DNA of 64,000 bases from Paenibacillus athensensis (GTDB taxonomy: Bacteria; Bacillota; Bacilli; Paenibacillales; NBRC-103111): assembly GCF_004514475.2 (NCBI RefSeq), contig NZ_MYFO02000004.1, positions 434,001 through 498,000 of the forward strand. The letters run 5' to 3'. A program made the translations under genes and the position numbers. Positions 61,643 to 64,000 of the stretch are shown piece after piece (position 1 is the stretch's first letter; each line of letters starts with the position of its first letter). The notes beneath the pieces were generated by a model that was not told the DNA's origin, searched no databases, and worked only from the letters and a program-made list of their open reading frames with translations.

Positions 61643-61816
61643 ATGTCGACGGTTCTGTGGTCTGCGAATCTGCAAGAGGTGGTCCGCAAGCTGAAAGCCG
61701 CTCCGGCCGACCGTACTGCGGTTGCCGGGCTGTCCGCTTTCGAGCAGGCGGCTGTGCTGCAAGGCTTTCAACGGAAAGTGAACACTGAGCAGCAAAACCT
61801 GCCTTGGAGAGACTAA
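61643..61816 (+). CDS. comX: ComX-like pheromone precursor (57 aa, divergent)
   Basis: GGAGGTG lies 6 nt before ATG 61643. The 57-aa product has LQEVVRKLKAAPADRTAVAG, then FEQAAVLQGF, then a polar tail ending in NLPWRD. ComX precursors share a KLK-type helix, a GL..E..A..AF-type core and a single Trp near the C-terminus that ComQ prenylates. Here Trp55 is third from the end, like the WGD end of the B. subtilis 168 precursor. Adjacent ComQ-, ComP- and ComA-like genes support the call. It is transcribed away from them, unlike the usual QXPA order. Confidence 0.7.
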   Translation: MSTVLWSANLQEVVRKLKAAPADRTAVAGLSAFEQAAVLQGFQRKVNTEQQNLPWRD

Positions 61817-62034
61817 CATGAAGTTGCAGTTGCTTTAAGCAAAAGGGTTGTATAATATAAACGTGCATTTAATGTACTTTATAGTATACAATCCTTTTTG
61901 TGTGCACGAGCTTATGTCGGACAATTGTTTACAATTGCGAAAATAAATTTTTGCACGAATGCGAAAGAATGTTGCGCTGAAAATTTCACAAATCCTCCAT
62001 ATACTAGAAATATAGGCACAATAGGGAGGCTTGA

Positions 62035-62475
62035 ATGATGAAAGACAAAGAGACGAAGCGTTGGACGACATACGAACCGTTTTACGTGGAGCTGAACGAC
62101 AAGAAGGTAGCCGACATTGTCATAACGAATCATGCGGTTGAGCGTTGGACGAGCCGGATCAGCTCCGAAGACGGCACGTTCGAGGCGATTTCCGCTTACT
62201 TGTGGAGCCGTCTGAAGGACGGGCGGATTGCGCCGTACTACCAAAGCGAGCAGGATGTGTATCTCGTTGACGGCGATGTGGTCGTTGTGGCCGATTTTGC
62301 CGTGCTGGAGCGCGAGACGGACATTGCGGGCAATCCGCTGCACAAGATGATTGTCATTACGTTTCTCGGCAAGCTGTCCGAGACGATCGAGCTGCGCGAC
62401 CTGCGCTCGTATTACGCCTGGCTGCGCCATTCCCGGCGCATGACGCTGGTGAAAAATTCGCGCAAGCGCCGCTAG
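62035..62475 (+). CDS. Conserved hypothetical protein
   Basis: 146 aa after AGGGAGG; ATG 62035 and 62038 are both possible. Soluble, mixed alpha/beta, with VADIVITNHAVERWTSRI, then YQSEQDVYLVDGDVVVVADF, and a strongly basic C-terminus (RHSRRMTLVKNSRKRR). No family recognised. The HAVERW start of the core and the basic end would suit nucleic-acid binding, but that is a guess. The upstream 218-nt gap shows no gene. Confidence 0.7.
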   Translation: MMKDKETKRWTTYEPFYVELNDKKVADIVITNHAVERWTSRISSEDGTFEAISAYLWSRLKDGRIAPYYQSEQDVYLVDGDVVVVADFAVLERETDIAGNPLHKMIVITFLGKLSETIELRDLRSYYAWLRHSRRMTLVKNSRKRR

Positions 62476-62630
62476 GCGCGATTGCGGTGTGCAGGCGGGG
62501 GAGCGGTCTTTCGTGCGACGCCTTGTTTGCTATAGTGAACCATATATTTAGTATAGTATGAAAGACGCACGGTTTCCAGCGTCATTTAAAATTTGAAAAG
62601 TTTTGGAATATTCGAAAGGTGGTGTGTTAC

Positions 62631-62660
62631 AATTGCGTGCAAGCGCAATTTTTTTATTTT
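62631..62660 (+). terminator. Hairpin plus T run directly before a ribosome-binding site
   Basis: AATTGCG/CGCAATT stem with a 6-nt loop followed by TTTTTATTTT, ending 2 nt before the GGGGAGG of the gene at 62678. Its place suggests a transcription attenuator for that gene rather than an end of the previous one, 155 nt upstream. Confidence 0.6.
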
Positions 62661-62677
62661 CGGGGAGGCTCTGATGA

Positions 62678-64000
62678 ATGTCGGATTCATATCTGAGGAC
62701 GTTGCTGGGGCAGTACGGTTTTACGAATTTTTTTTCACTGGATGTTATTGAAAATAACCCCAATTTTATTTTTTACACCGAAGTTCATGAATATATGCAT
62801 ACGAGACTTACGCTGACAACTCCATATGGATTCTATGTTTATTTGCTGAATGCGTGCGAGAAGTACGATGATACTTATGCGAAATTCAGGCTTGATTTAG
62901 TGGATAAAATGAGGTTTGTACAAGAAGCTTTTGCGACTTTCCATGAGATGTGTTATTTGCACATCAAAGAAGGGAAGGAACAATTTTCACATGAAGTAGG
63001 TCGATTAAAATCGCGGAACAAGGAATATTACTCGTATTACGAAAGTTTGGCTTTTCTTCTGGATGACTGCGGTGTTGAAGAAGCTGCGGCGGTGTCGGCT
63101 TGGATTGCAAATCTGTCGATGAATGTGGCTGTTGTCAATATACCCGTCCATCACAAAGAGCGGAAAAAATGGCTAAGTCATTCCGAGAATGCCCAACGTT
63201 ACCTTCCCAACAGCAGATTCAAGAAAATTTGCAAAATGATGAAAAAGGTTTTGGCGAAGGAGCCCGACGCAACGGAGCAGTTTGCCAAATGGTTCGCCGA
63301 CTATAATGAAACGTTTACGGATTTTCAATATGACGATACAAGCATCAATAAAATAAAGTCGTTTGTATTGCAGCTTTATGCTGAATCCGCTCAGCTCGAT
63401 CCCATCAAGGCTATCATTTCGACCATGTATAATTTTAATTTATCCAAATACGATACATTTCTGTCGCATCCTACCTTGCTTAACAAACAGCCTGATCTTT
63501 CTTCCTATACAGCGGAACCAAACTGGTTGTCATTATTCGGGCAATCTGTTGACGCTCGCATCACATTTATTTCGTTATTTTCTATCATTAAACAGGGGGT
63601 TACTGCTTTCCATGTTTCTCATATTGTTCATAATAAAGTGGCGTCGTATGTTTCATATGTAGAAGACGACAAGCTGGCACAGCTATTGATGCAAAAACCG
63701 AATACTCTCGTATTGTTGGGGCAAAAGGCTCGTGCCTATCAATTTTATCAAACATATGCGTTGGAGCATGCTTATCAATTTATTGATCACGCGTTGGTGG
63801 ACAGCGTAGCTTATATCAATCAACATTTTGCCGGAGGAAGATTCAGGGTTTTTAACTATCAGAATCGCTTTTCCGTGTTGCTCCTTTCCGACGGTAAATT
63901 AAAAGTATTGCAGCCTGTATCGATCCACGCCATTGATCAAATTCGCGAGGCATGCCGGAGCGGCTTTTTACAGTTAGCCGAAGCGGAAAAAAATGACTTG
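62678..64000 (+). CDS. Putative HEXXH zinc-dependent protein (3' end outside window)
   Basis: From ATG 62678 (GGGGAGG 9 nt upstream) the frame stays open for 441 codons to the right edge. Near residue 37 it has EVHEYMHTRL, an HEXXH motif, and about 45 residues later QEAFATFHEMC, where a third ligand Glu could lie, as in gluzincin-type metallopeptidases. The rest is helical with many aromatic residues and no membrane segment. No family recognised. AT-richer than the preceding genes, so it may begin a further accessory region. Confidence 0.65.
   Translation, partial: MSDSYLRTLLGQYGFTNFFSLDVIENNPNFIFYTEVHEYMHTRLTLTTPYGFYVYLLNACEKYDDTYAKFRLDLVDKMRFVQEAFATFHEMCYLHIKEGKEQFSHEVGRLKSRNKEYYSYYESLAFLLDDCGVEEAAAVSAWIANLSMNVAVVNIPVHHKERKKWLSHSENAQRYLPNSRFKKICKMMKKVLAKEPDATEQFAKWFADYNETFTDFQYDDTSINKIKSFVLQLYAESAQLDPIKAIISTMYNFNLSKYDTFLSHPTLLNKQPDLSSYTAEPNWLSLFGQSVDARITFISLFSIIKQGVTAFHVSHIVHNKVASYVSYVEDDKLAQLLMQKPNTLVLLGQKARAYQFYQTYALEHAYQFIDHALVDSVAYINQHFAGGRFRVFNYQNRFSVLLLSDGKLKVLQPVSIHAIDQIREACRSGFLQLAEAEKNDL

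Overview
The window looks like chromosome from a Gram-positive, spore-forming bacterium of the order Bacillales, most likely Paenibacillus or a close relative. This rests on protein flavour, strong GGAGG ribosome-binding sites, T-tailed hairpin terminators, a class I cyclic-di-GMP riboswitch, a CotF-like spore-coat fragment, a GreA factor, a very large GH81/CBM32 glucanase and a ComQXPA-like locus. No genus assignment was computed. No rRNA, tRNA or CRISPR array was seen.

Left third (1-15 kb) is a metal-resistance island. It holds the end of a sensor kinase, two secreted or lipid-anchored proteins, a cysteine-rich copper-storage-like protein, and a compact mercury module (merR, a merE-like gene, a 54-codon HMA-like ORF, merA) next to a Tn3-type transposase remnant. 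A copper regulon follows: a membrane cupredoxin, an MFS pump, two CsoR-type repressors, two CopZ-like chaperones, CopA, a siroheme-reductase-like half protein and a glutaredoxin. Three promoters carry CsoR-like G-tract operators. A cyclic-di-GMP-I riboswitch with its own terminator then precedes a LuxR-type regulator whose phosphoacceptor Asp appears to be Glu.

16-21 kb is a fragment of an integrative-element accessory module: two sigma-like regulators, DUF6075, a CD1108/NlpC-P60 protein, leader peptides, a hairpin that covers a ribosome-binding site and an 11-bp-phased TGCAC array. No conjugation genes are present. 21-29 kb is an AT-rich five-gene operon that looks like an undescribed defence system: ABC-three-component nuclease, middle component and ATPase, followed by a large Hsp90/sacsin-like ATPase and an AlbA/Schlafen-like protein. 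Degraded integrase, spore-coat and duplicated gene ends follow. An exonuclease-RecQ-UvrD fusion helicase with a small partner fills 32-37.7 kb.

38-47.5 kb holds a free-standing condensation-domain protein translationally coupled to a hybrid sensor kinase. Next is what I consider the most striking structure of the window: a 4.1-kb segment bounded by 44-bp perfect inverted repeats. Each repeat carries the ribosome-binding site and first three codons of a gene. Inside lie two tail-to-tail genes, a nuclease-STAND NTPase-repeat protein (Avs-like) and a family 2 glycosyltransferase. A XerC/D-like tyrosine recombinase ends 4 bp outside the right repeat. This is the expected layout of a phase-variation switch that exchanges an intracellular immune sensor for a glycan-modifying enzyme.

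The right part (47.7-64 kb) is mostly core-like: LacI regulator, Fsr-type MFS exporter, DoxX protein, GreA and the GH81 glucanase. It also holds a rearranged ComQXPA-like quorum-sensing locus, with a divergent 57-aa ComX-like precursor and a comP-comA-comQ operon whose genes overlap by 4 bp. Last come a conserved unknown and the first 441 codons of a protein with an HEXXH motif that runs off the window.
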